DNA from: Hydrogenophaga sp. NFH-34
GTDB lineage: Bacteria; Pseudomonadota; Gammaproteobacteria; Burkholderiales; Burkholderiaceae_C
Direction of reading: 5' to 3'
NCBI RefSeq assembly: GCF_021401345.1
Contig: NZ_JACBGE010000020.1
Coordinates: 43,189-107,188 of the forward strand
Length of the DNA: 64,000 nucleotides
Shown here in pieces: positions 9,104 through 17,275 of the stretch. Numbering within the stretch: the first letter of the stretch is position 1; every line of letters begins with the position of its first letter. Both the position numbers and the translations under genes were made by a program. Below the pieces are notes generated by a model. That model ran no database searches. It was not told where the DNA came from and saw only the letters and a program-made list of their open reading frames with translations.

Positions 9104-9369
9104 GGGTCAGTCTGCACCGAGGGGTGCGAGGATGGGGACGTTGAGGGCGCTCGGCCGTGGGCGGCGCTGTGAAGGTGGTGCCGGGTCGTGGCGGTCGCTG
9201 CGGGCGGGATGAAAGGAACTGGGGGGCATGCGGGGCTCTGGGCGCCGTGGTGGCGGGTCGCCGGACCGGTGTGGGGCCGTCCGTGCGGTCCCCGGCCAAT
9301 CTAGGGGCGAATGCGGCCGCCTGCCTTGACCCAGCACAACCGCCAGGTGCGCAAGCAGTGGCAGCGTCG

Positions 9370-10059
9370 TCAGTGCCACCAGGAACCCCAGTAGTGGTGG
9401 CGGGCATAGGCCAGCCCATGCTGGGTCGATGACAACTGGGCCTCGCCGATGCGGCCGTCGGCTTCCTTGACCAGGGGGTAGAGCAGCGCTGGTGGCAGGA
9501 TGGCCACCCCGGCGGACGGTCCGAAATCTTCACAGGCCCGGGTCAGCATAAAAGGCCCGGTGCTGTGCAGCACATGACTGAATCCGGCATTGCGCTGGCG
9601 GTGGCGTACTTCATCCAGGGGCAGCTGTTCGCACACCCGCTGCAGCAGGGGATGGCCGGGAACGCTGGCCATAAAGGCGTTGGAGACGATGGCGGTCATG
9701 CCGTGGGTGCGGGCATGTTCCTCGGGCTCGGTACCCACCACGAACTGGCGGTCCTGCAGCAGGGGTTCGATGTTGCGCAGGCATTCGAAGTCGAGGTCGA
9801 CGAACACGCCGCCGTGGTGGCGCAGGATGAAATAGCGCGCGGCATCCACGCGCTGGATGGCGTGCGGATAGCTGTCGTAGACGGGCAGGAATCCGGGCAC
9901 CTCGCGGCGGATGAAATCGCGGTTCATCGCGTCGGTCCAGAGCCGGTGTTCCCAGTCCGGATGGTGCTGTTTCCAGCTCGCGGCATGGGCCTGCATGGCG
10001 GGAGGAATCTGTTCGGTCTTCCACGTCTGGTGGAGGATCCGGGGAATCTGCGCGGCCAT
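9370..10059 (-). CDS. DXD-type sugar transferase (GT32/OCH1-like), copy 1
   Basis: The product has 229 residues. It opens with the family motif IPRILHQTWKTEQIP. RVDAARYFILRHHGGVFVDLDFE supplies the DXD metal/nucleotide-sugar site, split here as FVDLDFE. Such enzymes transfer a hexose from a nucleotide sugar, usually during capsule or LPS decoration. No signal peptide is seen, so it should be cytoplasmic. It follows its paralogue at 10065-10718 by five bases; the two are probably one operon produced by tandem duplication. The stretch 9104-9369 upstream of the Pat gene shows no gene. Confidence 0.8.
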   Translation of the reverse strand: MAAQIPRILHQTWKTEQIPPAMQAHAASWKQHHPDWEHRLWTDAMNRDFIRREVPGFLPVYDSYPHAIQRVDAARYFILRHHGGVFVDLDFECLRNIEPLLQDRQFVVGTEPEEHARTHGMTAIVSNAFMASVPGHPLLQRVCEQLPLDEVRHRQRNAGFSHVLHSTGPFMLTRACEDFGPSAGVAILPPALLYPLVKEADGRIGEAQLSSTQHGLAYARHHYWGSWWH

Positions 10060-10064
10060 GCGGG

Positions 10065-10718
10065 TCAGTGTGCAAACCCGGTGCGCCAGGACCCTTCGTG
10101 CCGGTGCACCGCGTATGGGCCGAAGTGGCAGGCCGGTTGCGGACTGCAGCGTTTAGGGCAGGGCAGGCCGGGGTCGGGCAGCAGGTGCAGGTCCGGGTGC
10201 TCGTGCCGGTGGGCGTGAAAGAAGTTGGTGAGGTGGCCGGGGCCGGTGGTCTCCAGCACGTCCATCTCCGTGCGCACGGGCTGGTCGTGTCGGGCCAGTG
10301 CCGCCAGGGCGAACTGCCACAGGAAGGGGTGGCCGGGCCGGGCGCCGAACAGGTAGTTGGCGATGCGCACCGCGTGGCGGTGTTCCGGCACCTGCATTTC
10401 CCGCTCCAGCAGGACTTTCTCGACGCCCAGGACCAGACCGTGGCTCAGCAGGTCGTCCAGGGGCTGGAGCAGGGTGACGTCGGAATCCAGGTAGAAGCCG
10501 CCGTGTGCGTGCACCAGCAGCAGGCGCAGCACATCCAGACGCTGGATGTGGCGCGGAAACCGTTCATAGGCCGGCAGCAGGCCGGGGTGGTGGCGGGCCA
10601 TGAAGGCTGCCGCGTCGGTGTCGTCCCAGAGGCGCAGGTCCCAGCCGGGCGGGATCTCGGGAAAACGGGTCTTGTCGGGGGTGATGACGTGAAGGATGCG
10701 GGGAATGGCGTCGGGCAT
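10065..10718 (-). CDS. DXD-type sugar transferase (GT32/OCH1-like), copy 2
   Basis: The product has 217 residues from ATG 10718; an ATG nine codons upstream is also possible and neither has a strong Shine-Dalgarno sequence. It begins IPRILHVITPDKTRFP and carries RLDVLRLLLVHAHGGFYLDSDV, whose DSD is the metal site. The C-terminal third differs from copy 1 and holds a Cys pair (LPCPKRC). The acceptor and sugar are unknown. It is first in the two-gene operon. Confidence 0.78.
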   Translation of the reverse strand: MPDAIPRILHVITPDKTRFPEIPPGWDLRLWDDTDAAAFMARHHPGLLPAYERFPRHIQRLDVLRLLLVHAHGGFYLDSDVTLLQPLDDLLSHGLVLGVEKVLLEREMQVPEHRHAVRIANYLFGARPGHPFLWQFALAALARHDQPVRTEMDVLETTGPGHLTNFFHAHRHEHPDLHLLPDPGLPCPKRCSPQPACHFGPYAVHRHEGSWRTGFAH

Positions 10719-10827
10719 GTACGTCGGTTCCGGGCGATGCGGCAATCGGGCACGCCAAGATAGGGCATGTGGCGCTTCCCCGCAACCGCCCGGTGTCTTT
10801 TCGGAGATCGCCGCACGCAGGGCGGTG

Positions 10828-12042
10828 TCAGTGCAGCCCGGTCAGCGACGCGGCAACGGCCCGCTTGAAAGGGGTGAAGCGCTCGCCCAGGTCCACCAGG
10901 GCCTGGCGCAGCAGGCGTGCCGGGGCTTCTTCGCGGGTGTAGAGCGAGGCCACGGCGTGGGTGGCCAGGTACAGGCCCCGGCTGGCGTGGCGGTGGGTGC
11001 GTTCGTAGCTGCGCAGCAGCGCCGGGTCGGCGATGTCGCGTCCGCCTGCGTGGGCCTGGCGCAGCAGGCGCGCCAGGGTGTCGATGCTGCGCAGGCCGAG
11101 GTTGAAGCCGTGGGCGGTGACCGGGTGCATGCCCACCGCCGCGTCGCCGACGGCGGCAAAACGCTGCGACACCAGCCCGCCTGGCCAGACGCCCACCAGC
11201 GGGTAGGCGTGGCGCGTGCTGGCCAGATGCATGGGGCCGAGCTGGTGGTGGAAGCGTTCGGTCATGGCCTGGCCGAACGCGGCAGCTTCCATCGTCAGCA
11301 GCGGTTGCAGCGCCTGGTGCGGCAGGGTCAGCACCGCCGATGAGCGGGGGCGGCCGGTGTCCGGGCAGGGGTTCATGGGCAGCAACGCCAGGGTCTGGCC
11401 GTGGTCGAACCACTCCCAGGCGGTTTCGTGGTGGGGCTGCTCGTGGGTCATGGCGCAGACCAGCATGGTCCGGCCGTAGTCGTGCAGTTGCGCGGAAATG
11501 CCCACGGCGCGGCGGGTGCTGGAGTGGCGGCTGTCGGCCGCCACCAGCAGGCGGGTGTGCAGCGTGTGGCCGTCCGAGAGCGTGACCTGGCAGCGGTCGC
11601 CGCGGGTGTCGATCGGGCCGACCTGCAGGCCATCGATGAGCTCGGGCGGTGCGCCACTGTCGTCGGCGGGCGCGAGCGCGGCTTCGAAGGCGGCGCGGCG
11701 GATGTGGTGGTTGCCCACGAGGTAGCCCAGTTCGCTGCGCGGGCTGAGCTGGTGGCTGATGACCATGCGGCCCTGGCGCCTGCCCGGTCCGCCGTTGAGC
11801 ACCAGGGCGTCACGCAAGGGGGCGACGGCACCCGTTTCCAGGTGTTCCCAGATACCCAGTTGCCGCAACAGGCCGGCGCTGTGCTGGGTCAGCGCGATTT
11901 CCCGGCCATCGAAGGCCGGCGCCTGCAGCGCCGCAACCGTCTGGGATTCGACCAAGGTGATCCGAAGGCCGCTGCCTCGCAGGGCCCGGGCCAGACTGAG
12001 ACCCGCCGGCCCGGCGCCGGTGATGAGTACGTCGCAATGCAT
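10828..12042 (-). CDS. ubiM: UbiH/UbiF/COQ6-family FAD hydroxylase, UbiM-like
   Basis: The product has 404 residues. The N-terminal dinucleotide-binding motif is GAGPAGLSLARAL. The second FAD motif is GDAAVGMHPVTAHGFNLGL near residue 300. These enzymes hydroxylate the benzene ring in ubiquinone synthesis using O2 and FAD. Overall appearance is closest to UbiM, the 5-demethoxyubiquinol hydroxylase of betaproteobacteria and Neisseria, but UbiH/UbiF function cannot be excluded. A -10 element (TATACA, 12056-12061) lies just upstream of the ATG. An FNR-type palindrome centred at 12088.5 lies about 41 bases before the predicted start of transcription, suggesting oxygen- or redox-linked control. Confidence 0.75.
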   Translation of the reverse strand: MHCDVLITGAGPAGLSLARALRGSGLRITLVESQTVAALQAPAFDGREIALTQHSAGLLRQLGIWEHLETGAVAPLRDALVLNGGPGRRQGRMVISHQLSPRSELGYLVGNHHIRRAAFEAALAPADDSGAPPELIDGLQVGPIDTRGDRCQVTLSDGHTLHTRLLVAADSRHSSTRRAVGISAQLHDYGRTMLVCAMTHEQPHHETAWEWFDHGQTLALLPMNPCPDTGRPRSSAVLTLPHQALQPLLTMEAAAFGQAMTERFHHQLGPMHLASTRHAYPLVGVWPGGLVSQRFAAVGDAAVGMHPVTAHGFNLGLRSIDTLARLLRQAHAGGRDIADPALLRSYERTHRHASRGLYLATHAVASLYTREEAPARLLRQALVDLGERFTPFKRAVAASLTGLH

Positions 12043-12081
12043 GATGGGCCCGCACTGTATAGGTGCATGCTGGTGGGGGGC

Positions 12082-12095
12082 TTGACCAAGGTCAA
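12082..12095. promoter_or_regulatory. FNR/DNR-type box upstream of the UbiM-like gene
   Basis: TTGACCAAGGTCAA is a perfect TTGAC-N4-GTCAA palindrome, extended to GCTTGACC/GGTCAAGC. Relative to a minus-strand -10 TATACA at 12056-12061, its centre falls near -41, the class II activator position. Confidence 0.6.
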
Positions 12096-12120
12096 GCTGC
12101 CCGACCTCGGGGCAGGCATG

Positions 12121-12151
12121 AAAAAGCCCCGCAGACCGGGGCCTGCGGGGC
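12121..12151 (-). terminator. Rho-independent terminator after the Spy-like gene
   Basis: On the minus strand GCCCCGCAG pairs with CTGCGGGGC around an eight-base loop and is followed by TTTTT. It separates the Spy-like gene from the UbiM-like promoter. Confidence 0.88.
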
Positions 12152-12174
12152 GGTGGGCGGGATCGGGCCCGGTG

Positions 12175-12774
12175 TCAGCTCCGGGGAGCGGGCATCGGCG
12201 CCGGACCTTCGCCTGGGTGGCGGCCCTGACGGTGTTGCGGGCCGTGGCCCTTGAAGCCGGCTTGGTGGAACGGGCGGGCTTGCTGGTCGAACACCTGCTT
12301 CTGTTCGGCCGTGAGCTGGCCGTAGAAGCTGCGGGTGGCGTCGATGCACTGGGTGAAAGCGGCATCGCGTTCGGCCTTGAGGGCGGTCATGCGGTCCAGC
12401 CGTTCCGGCGTGGTGAGCTTGGCCCAGTCCTGCGGAGCCTCGGGCGGTTGCGCAGGTCGCTGCGGGGTGGTCCGGGCCACGAATGCGGCCCAGGCGGCTT
12501 CCTGTTCCGGCGCCAGTTTGAGTTCGGCCTTCAGCTTGGCCTGGTGCTCGGCACGCATCTTTTCCATTTTCTGCAGGCGCTCGCCGCGCTGGGCGTGGCG
12601 GGCTTCCCGGCGGGGTTGCGCCGGCTTGGCGTCCGGGCTGGCCTGGGCCGCTTGCGGCACCGGCGTGGCCGGGGGCTGCGTGGCCGCACCCTGGGCGATG
12701 GCGGTGGCGGACAGGCCGGCGATGGTGGTGGCCAGCACGGTGGCGATGACGGATCGGGTGAGAGTCGGTTGCAT
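12175..12774 (-). CDS. Spy/CpxP-like periplasmic LTXXQ-type protein
   Basis: The product has 199 residues with a cleavable signal ending near TAIAQ. Helix-rich sequence follows, with two LTxxQ-like repeats (LTTPERLDRM and LTAEQKQVFD) typical of Spy and CpxP envelope-stress proteins. Basic, His-containing tails lie at both ends of the mature part. Location next to cueR-copZ-copA suggests a role under copper or envelope stress, possibly binding metal or acting as a chaperone. This is inferred from context. Confidence 0.7.
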   Translation of the reverse strand: MQPTLTRSVIATVLATTIAGLSATAIAQGAATQPPATPVPQAAQASPDAKPAQPRREARHAQRGERLQKMEKMRAEHQAKLKAELKLAPEQEAAWAAFVARTTPQRPAQPPEAPQDWAKLTTPERLDRMTALKAERDAAFTQCIDATRSFYGQLTAEQKQVFDQQARPFHQAGFKGHGPQHRQGRHPGEGPAPMPAPRS

Positions 12775-12849
12775 GATCGCTCCTGAATGGGGTGGAAGAA
12801 CCGGTCGTTGCGGGTTTCAGCGACGACGTGGGTTCAGTGTCCGGCGAGC

Positions 12850-12889
12850 GTGTAAACGCGAAGGCACCCGCATGCTGCTGCGGTGTAAA
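12850..12889. promoter_or_regulatory. Paired GTGTAAA direct repeats upstream of the Spy-like gene
   Basis: GTGTAAA occurs at 12850-12856 and again at 12883-12889, 33 bases apart (about three helical turns), between cueR and the Spy-like gene. Direct repeats of this kind are often response-regulator sites. The match could be chance. Confidence 0.3.
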
Positions 12890-12902
12890 GATTTGTGCCG
12901 TT

Positions 12903-13406
12903 TCAGGCGTGGCCGAGGTCGTCGAGGATCGGACAGTCGGGCCGGTCGTCGCCGGGACAGTGGCACAGCAGCGTGTCCAGGCTGCGCTGCATGGCCTGCA
13001 GGGCCGCGATGCGCTGGGCCAGCTCGTCGTGGTGGCGCTGCGCGATGCGCTTGACGGCGGCGCTGCTGCGGCGCCGGTTGTGCCAGAGTCCGACCAGTTC
13101 CGTGATGGCGTCGAGACTGAAGCCCATGTCGCGCGCGCGCCGGATGAAACGCAGCGTGTGCACATCGGCCTGGCCGTACTGGCGGTAGTTGCCGTCGGTG
13201 CGGGTCACCGCACCGAGCAGCCCCAGGGCTTCGTAGTGGCGCAGCATCTTGGGGGAAATGCCCGACAACCGAGCGGCCGTGCCGATCGGCACCGGCCAGC
13301 GGGCCACGGCCGGCAGCGGGGTGTCTGCCGACGGACCGGATGCGCTGTCTGCCGGCCCGCTGGCATCGTCGTGAACGGACACGGCGCGGCGGAGCGGCGG
13401 GGTCAT
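12903..13406 (-). CDS. cueR: MerR-family Cu(I)-responsive regulator CueR
   Basis: The product has 167 residues, longer than typical CueR because of a Ser/Ala/Asp-rich N-terminal extension of about 38 residues. The MerR winged helix follows (IGTAARLSGISPKMLRHYEALGLL), then the dimerisation coil. Near the C-terminus the metal loop CHCPGDDRPDC provides the two Cu(I)-binding cysteines spaced as in CueR. It activates copZ and copA in response to copper, silver or gold. Its ATG overlaps the copZ stop as ATGA, so the two are co-translated. Confidence 0.9.
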   Translation of the reverse strand: MTPPLRRAVSVHDDASGPADSASGPSADTPLPAVARWPVPIGTAARLSGISPKMLRHYEALGLLGAVTRTDGNYRQYGQADVHTLRFIRRARDMGFSLDAITELVGLWHNRRRSSAAVKRIAQRHHDELAQRIAALQAMQRSLDTLLCHCPGDDRPDCPILDDLGHA

Positions 13407-13603
13407 GCCGCGACCGTGTAGCCCTCTTCGCGGATGGCCGCGGCCACCGCCTCGCGCGACTGGGGTGTGTTGACCTCGACCAGGTTCTGGCTGCGGTCGA
13501 TGCGGACTTCGGCCTGCGGATCGAGGGTCTTTATGGCGGTCTGCACGGCACGTTCGCAGTGGCCGCAGGTCATGCCTTGCACGGTGAAGGTCTGGAGGGA
13601 CAT
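13403..13603 (-). CDS. copZ: Copper chaperone CopZ (HMA domain protein)
   Basis: The product has 66 residues forming one heavy-metal-associated domain with the Cu(I) motif GMTCGHC. The ATG at 13603 is preceded by AAGGAGAT at ideal spacing; a 14-codon upstream extension of the frame is not family sequence. It delivers Cu(I) to CopA, encoded divergently. The operon is copZ-cueR, driven by the MerR-type promoter at 13629-13659. Confidence 0.93.
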   Translation of the reverse strand: MSLQTFTVQGMTCGHCERAVQTAIKTLDPQAEVRIDRSQNLVEVNTPQSREAVAAAIREEGYTVAA

Positions 13604-13628
13604 GGAAAATCTCCTTGAAAAGGGCATC

Positions 13629-13659
13629 ATCTTCAAGTCTGACATGGTGTCAATGTCAA
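13629..13659 (-). promoter_or_regulatory. CueR-type promoter of copZ-cueR
   Basis: On the minus strand TTGACA (13654-13659) is separated by 19 bases from GAAGAT (13629-13634), the long spacer typical of MerR-regulated promoters. The perfect palindrome TGACATGGTGTCA (13640-13652) lies in the spacer and is the likely CueR operator. Confidence 0.7.
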
Positions 13660-13687
13660 GCCCGGCGGGTCGGAAACATCTGGTGGC

Positions 13688-13718
13688 TTGACCTTCCCAT
13701 GGGGGTAAAGCTTATGCT
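13688..13718 (+). promoter_or_regulatory. CueR-type promoter of copA
   Basis: TTGACC (13688-13693), a 19-base spacer and TATGCT (13713-13718) form a MerR-type promoter. The spacer starts TTCCCATGGGGGTAAAG, an imperfect dyad, and TTGACCTTCCC equals the start of the E. coli copA promoter as I recall it. The predicted start of transcription (13725-13726) coincides with the copA ATG. Confidence 0.75.
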
Positions 13719-13725
13719 GACTCCC

Positions 13726-16062
13726 ATGAATGCTTCCACACCCGAAATCATCGCCGAAGGACCGCCCATCGATCTGGGGATCGGCGGCATGACCTGCGCC
13801 TCCTGCGTCACGCGGGTCGAAAAAGTGCTGCGCAAACAGCCCGGCGTGCGCGATGCCACCGTGAACCTGGCCACCGAATCGGCCCGTGTCGTGCTCCAGG
13901 GGCCCGCCGATGCCGAAGTGCTGGCCCGTCTCCGCCGCGCGGTGCGCGACGCGGGGTACGAACCCCGCGCCCTGGACGATGGAGCCCAGGACGACGTGCC
14001 CCGCTGGTTCGGCCTGCCGGTGGACGTGCTGCCCGTGCTGGCCGGGCTTCTGCTGTCGGCACCCCTGGTGCTGCCCATGGTGGGCGATCTGCTGGGCCGT
14101 CACTGGATGCTGCCGGCTTGGGCGCAGTTCCTGCTCGCCACGCCTGTGCAGTTCGTGCTCGGCGCGCGTTTCTACAAGGCCGGCTGGCACGCGCTCAAGG
14201 CCCGCACTGGCAACATGGAACTGCTGGTGGCCATCGGCACCAGCGCGGCCTGGGGCCTGTCGACCTGGCTGTGGTGGCGCGCCGCGCCCGACAGCATGCC
14301 GCACCTGTACTTCGAGGCCTCGGCCGTGGTCATCACCCTGGTGCTGCTGGGCAAATGGCTGGAAGCGCGCGCCAAGCGCCAGACCACCAGCGCCATCCGG
14401 GCCTTGCAGGCCCTGCGTCCCGAACGCGCCCGGCTGCTGCCCGACGGCGTGCGCCGCACCGAGGTGACCGAGGTGCCGGTGGACGAATTGCTGCCCGACG
14501 ACCGCATCCAGGTGCTGCCGGGCGAGCGGTTTCCGGCCGACGGCGAGGTGGTGGAAGGCCAGACCCAGGCCGACGAGTCCATGCTCACGGGCGAGTCGCT
14601 GCCCGTGCCCAAGCAGCCCGGTGACGCGGTCACCGGTGGCGCGCTCAATGGCGAAGGCGCGGTGCTGGTGCGGGTGCGCGCGGTCGGCGCGCAGAGCATG
14701 CTGGCGCGGATCATCGCGCTGGTGCAGGACGCTCAGGCGGCCAAGGCACCGGTGCAGCGGCTGGTGGACCAGGTGGCGGCGGTGTTCGTGCCCGTGGTGC
14801 TGGGCATCGCCGCCCTCACGCTGGCGGGCTGGCTCTGGACCGGCGCACCGCTCGAAGAGGCTTTGCTGCACGCGGTGGCGGTGCTGGTGATCGCCTGCCC
14901 CTGCGCGCTGGGGCTGGCCACGCCGGCGGCCATCATGGCGGGCACGGGCGTTGCGGCCCGGCACGGCATTCTCATCAAGGACGCGCAGGCGCTGGAGATG
15001 GCCTACCGCGTCGACACCGTGGCCTTCGACAAGACCGGCACTTTGACCGAAGGCCGGCCGCGCCTGCGCCTGATCGAAGTCCTGCCCGGGGTTGATGAAA
15101 TGGCGGTGCTGCAGGCCGCGGCCGCGCTGCAGGCCCAGAGCGCCCACCCGCTGGCCCATGCCGTCATGGACGCCGCCCGCAACCGCGGCGTGGTGGTGGC
15201 GCCCGATGCCGCGCAGTCGGTGCAGTCGGTGGTCGGGCGGGGCAGTCTGGGCCAGGTCCAGGGGGTTTCGCTGGCGCTCGGCAGCGTGCGCTGGATGGGT
15301 GAACTCGGGGTGCCGCAGGCCGAACTCGGTCCGGTGGTGCAGAACCTGCAGACATCCGGGGCCACGGTGTCGGTGCTGGCCAGCGAGCGCGACGGGGTCT
15401 GGCGGGCGCTGGCGGTGCTGGCCTTCGGCGACGAACCCAAACCCGGTGCCCGCGCGGCGCTGGAACGCCTGCGCGCCCAGGGCCTGCGCCTGTGCATGGT
15501 CTCGGGTGACAACGCCGGGGCGGCCCGCGCCATGGCCGAGACCTTGGGCCTGAAGCCCGCTGCGCTCGAAGAAGGTGGGGAGGTGATTGCCGACGTGCTG
15601 CCTGGCGACAAGGCGGCCGTGATCCGCCGGCTGAAGGCCGGGGGCTTCGCCCCCCTTGCCGGCGTTCCTGAGGCGGTGGCGTCCGATGCGCCGGTCCACA
15701 CCGTGGCCATGGTGGGCGATGGCGTGAACGACGCCCCGGCGCTCGCCGCCGCCGATGTCGGCATGGCCATGAGCCATGCCCAGGGCGGCAACGCCGACGT
15801 GGCCATGCACGCGGCCGGCATCACGCTGATGCGGGGCGACCCGGCGCTGGTTGCCGCGGCGCTGGACATCTCGCGCCGCACGGTGCGCAAGATCCGCCAG
15901 AACCTGTTCTGGGCCTTCGCCTACAACGTGGCCGGCATTCCGCTGGCAGCGCTGGGCTTCCTCAGCCCGGTGGTGGCGGGGGCGGCGATGGCCCTGAGTT
16001 CGGTCAGCGTGATGAGCAACGCGCTGCTGCTGCGGCGCTGGCGGCCACCGGAAGCGCGCTGA
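13726..16062 (+). CDS. copA: Copper-translocating P1B-type ATPase CopA
   Basis: The product has 778 residues. A single HMA domain with GMTCASC comes first, then membrane helices, the actuator domain (TGES) and the Cu(I) transmembrane motif [10 protein letters not shown]. The phosphorylation site DKTGTLTEG and hinge [10 protein letters not shown] follow. It exports Cu(I) from the cytoplasm. ATGs at 13699 and 13714 lie inside the CueR operator and -10 element, so the ATG at 13726 is the one compatible with the promoter. That makes the mRNA nearly or fully leaderless. It is divergent from copZ-cueR. Confidence 0.95.
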   Translation: MNASTPEIIAEGPPIDLGIGGMTCASCVTRVEKVLRKQPGVRDATVNLATESARVVLQGPADAEVLARLRRAVRDAGYEPRALDDGAQDDVPRWFGLPVDVLPVLAGLLLSAPLVLPMVGDLLGRHWMLPAWAQFLLATPVQFVLGARFYKAGWHALKARTGNMELLVAIGTSAAWGLSTWLWWRAAPDSMPHLYFEASAVVITLVLLGKWLEARAKRQTTSAIRALQALRPERARLLPDGVRRTEVTEVPVDELLPDDRIQVLPGERFPADGEVVEGQTQADESMLTGESLPVPKQPGDAVTGGALNGEGAVLVRVRAVGAQSMLARIIALVQDAQAAKAPVQRLVDQVAAVFVPVVLGIAALTLAGWLWTGAPLEEALLHAVAVLVIACPCALGLATPAAIMAGTGVAARHGILIKDAQALEMAYRVDTVAFDKTGTLTEGRPRLRLIEVLPGVDEMAVLQAAAALQAQSAHPLAHAVMDAARNRGVVVAPDAAQSVQSVVGRGSLGQVQGVSLALGSVRWMGELGVPQAELGPVVQNLQTSGATVSVLASERDGVWRALAVLAFGDEPKPGARAALERLRAQGLRLCMVSGDNAGAARAMAETLGLKPAALEEGGEVIADVLPGDKAAVIRRLKAGGFAPLAGVPEAVASDAPVHTVAMVGDGVNDAPALAAADVGMAMSHAQGGNADVAMHAAGITLMRGDPALVAAALDISRRTVRKIRQNLFWAFAYNVAGIPLAALGFLSPVVAGAAMALSSVSVMSNALLLRRWRPPEAR

Positions 16063-16086
16063 TCCGGGGACGCTGGCGAGCACGGC

Positions 16087-16100
16087 TTGACGCACGTCAA
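16087..16100. promoter_or_regulatory. FNR/DNR-type box upstream of the hemerythrin gene
   Basis: TTGACGCACGTCAA is the core of a perfect palindrome extended to GGCTTGACG/CGTCAAGCC. A -10-like GATAGT at 16123-16128 places the box centre at about -41.5. Confidence 0.6.
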
Positions 16101-16187
16101 GCCCGTCAGCAGCCGGCTGGGGGATAGTCCACGGGTTAGCCGACTGATCGGTCGGCTCTGGCGAACTGACCGGTAGCGGAGACACCC

Positions 16188-16784
16188 ATGACCCCCGAAT
16201 CCCTGCGCGTGATCCGCGAAGAACACGCTTCCCTGGCTGCCATGCTGCAGTCGCTGCTGCAGATGATCCGCCGCGGCCCCCTTCACGACGGCAAGGACGA
16301 CACCGCGCTGTATTTCGACGTGCTGCGGGCCATGCTGTTCTACATCGACGAATTTCCCGAACAGCACCACCACCCCAAAGAATCCGACCTGCTGTTCCCG
16401 CGCGTGGCGCGGGCGGCACCGCACACCCTGGCCGCGATCGACCAGCTTGAGCGCGACCACATGCAGGGCGAGACGCGGGTGCGTGCGCTGATGCACCTGC
16501 TGCTGGCCTGGGAACTGCTGGGCGAGTCGCGCCGCCAGGCCTTTGTGGACGAAGCCACGCGCTACGTGGACTTCTACCTCGAACACATGCGGCTGGAAGA
16601 AACCGTGGTCCTGCCCGAGGCCGAAAAACACCTTTCGGCGGCCGACTGGCAGGCGCTCGACGCGGCCTTCGCCACCAACCCCGACCCTTTGAACCCGCGT
16701 TTGGCGCGCGACCCGCAGTTTGATCGCCTGTTCACGCGCATCGTGATGAAAGCGCCTGCGCCCGTGGGGCTGGGCGATTCCTGA
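16188..16784 (+). CDS. Hemerythrin-domain (HHE) protein
   Basis: The product has 198 residues of all-helical sequence. The di-iron ligands of the HHE family are visible: His in REEHASL, the His-rich stretch EQHHHPKESDLLFP, His in ERDHMQGE, and YLEHMRLEETVVLP. Such proteins bind O2 or NO or serve iron-sulfur repair. The FNR-type box 90 bases upstream supports induction at low oxygen or by NO. No transmembrane segment is seen, so it is cytoplasmic. A small gene with its own FNR-like box follows at 16886. Confidence 0.85.
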   Translation: MTPESLRVIREEHASLAAMLQSLLQMIRRGPLHDGKDDTALYFDVLRAMLFYIDEFPEQHHHPKESDLLFPRVARAAPHTLAAIDQLERDHMQGETRVRALMHLLLAWELLGESRRQAFVDEATRYVDFYLEHMRLEETVVLPEAEKHLSAADWQALDAAFATNPDPLNPRLARDPQFDRLFTRIVMKAPAPVGLGDS

Positions 16785-16806
16785 CCCCAGCGCCCTGGTG
16801 CGGGGC

Positions 16807-16820
16807 TTGATGGCTGTCAA
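16807..16820. promoter_or_regulatory. FNR-like box upstream of the small gene at 16886
   Basis: TTGATGGCTGTCAA fits TTGAY-N4-RTCAA with one asymmetric position. Spacing to a -10 is less clear than for the two neighbouring boxes. Confidence 0.45.
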
Positions 16821-16885
16821 AGGCCGTGGGCGCAGATTGTGGGAACCTTGGTACCTCACGGTTCCCAGCGCTTGCCGCTCCCACC

Positions 16886-17266
16886 ATGGTCCGCATTGCC
16901 TCTTCCCCCGACCGGCGAATGCCGTCGGTGGAGCACGATCTCCAGTTGCTTGAACAACTGCTGTGCCGCCTGCCCGACGAGGGCGGCTCCGGGGCTTTTT
17001 TCGACGTGCTGCAGGCGCTGGTGATCGATGCCAAAGGCCCGGCCACCGTCGAAGCGGTGACCGCCTTGCAGCAATGGAAAGACGGCCCCGGCCATCCGCA
17101 CGACCGGGTCCCCCGCCTGCTGGCCTGGTTGCGGGACTGGGGGTATCTGTCGGGCGATACCGGTCGCCGCTTCAGCGACCTGCTGGCCGAAACGGCCTGG
17201 CGCTACCAGCAGCTGTTCTGGCAGGAGGCCGAGGCCGATCCGGCTACCGGTGGCGTGGCCGATTGA
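16886..17266 (+). CDS. Conserved-looking small protein of unknown function
   Basis: The product has 126 residues from ATG 16886; ATG 16919 is a possible alternative and an upstream in-frame ATG at 16826 is less likely. The sequence looks helical (LLEQLLCRLPDEGG, VEAVTALQQWKDG, LLAETAWRYQQLFW) and soluble, with no signal peptide. I do not recognise a family. It follows the hemerythrin gene on the same strand and has its own FNR-like box, which suggests a related low-oxygen or NO role. Its stop lies 10 bases from that of the convergent GST gene. Confidence 0.6.
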   Translation: MVRIASSPDRRMPSVEHDLQLLEQLLCRLPDEGGSGAFFDVLQALVIDAKGPATVEAVTALQQWKDGPGHPHDRVPRLLAWLRDWGYLSGDTGRRFSDLLAETAWRYQQLFWQEAEADPATGGVAD

Positions 17267-17275
17267 AGCGGCCGC

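Noticed and set aside
6419..9172. A 917-codon plus-strand frame over the Pat-type gene
   Set aside because: His/Gly/Gln/Arg-rich composition typical of antisense frames, while the minus strand encodes a complete Pat-type protein.
9104..9369. A short minus-strand ORF (9107-9379) between the Pat-type and glycosyltransferase genes
   Set aside because: Pro/Ser/Arg-rich sequence without a family, signal or Shine-Dalgarno; it overlaps the end of the transferase gene.
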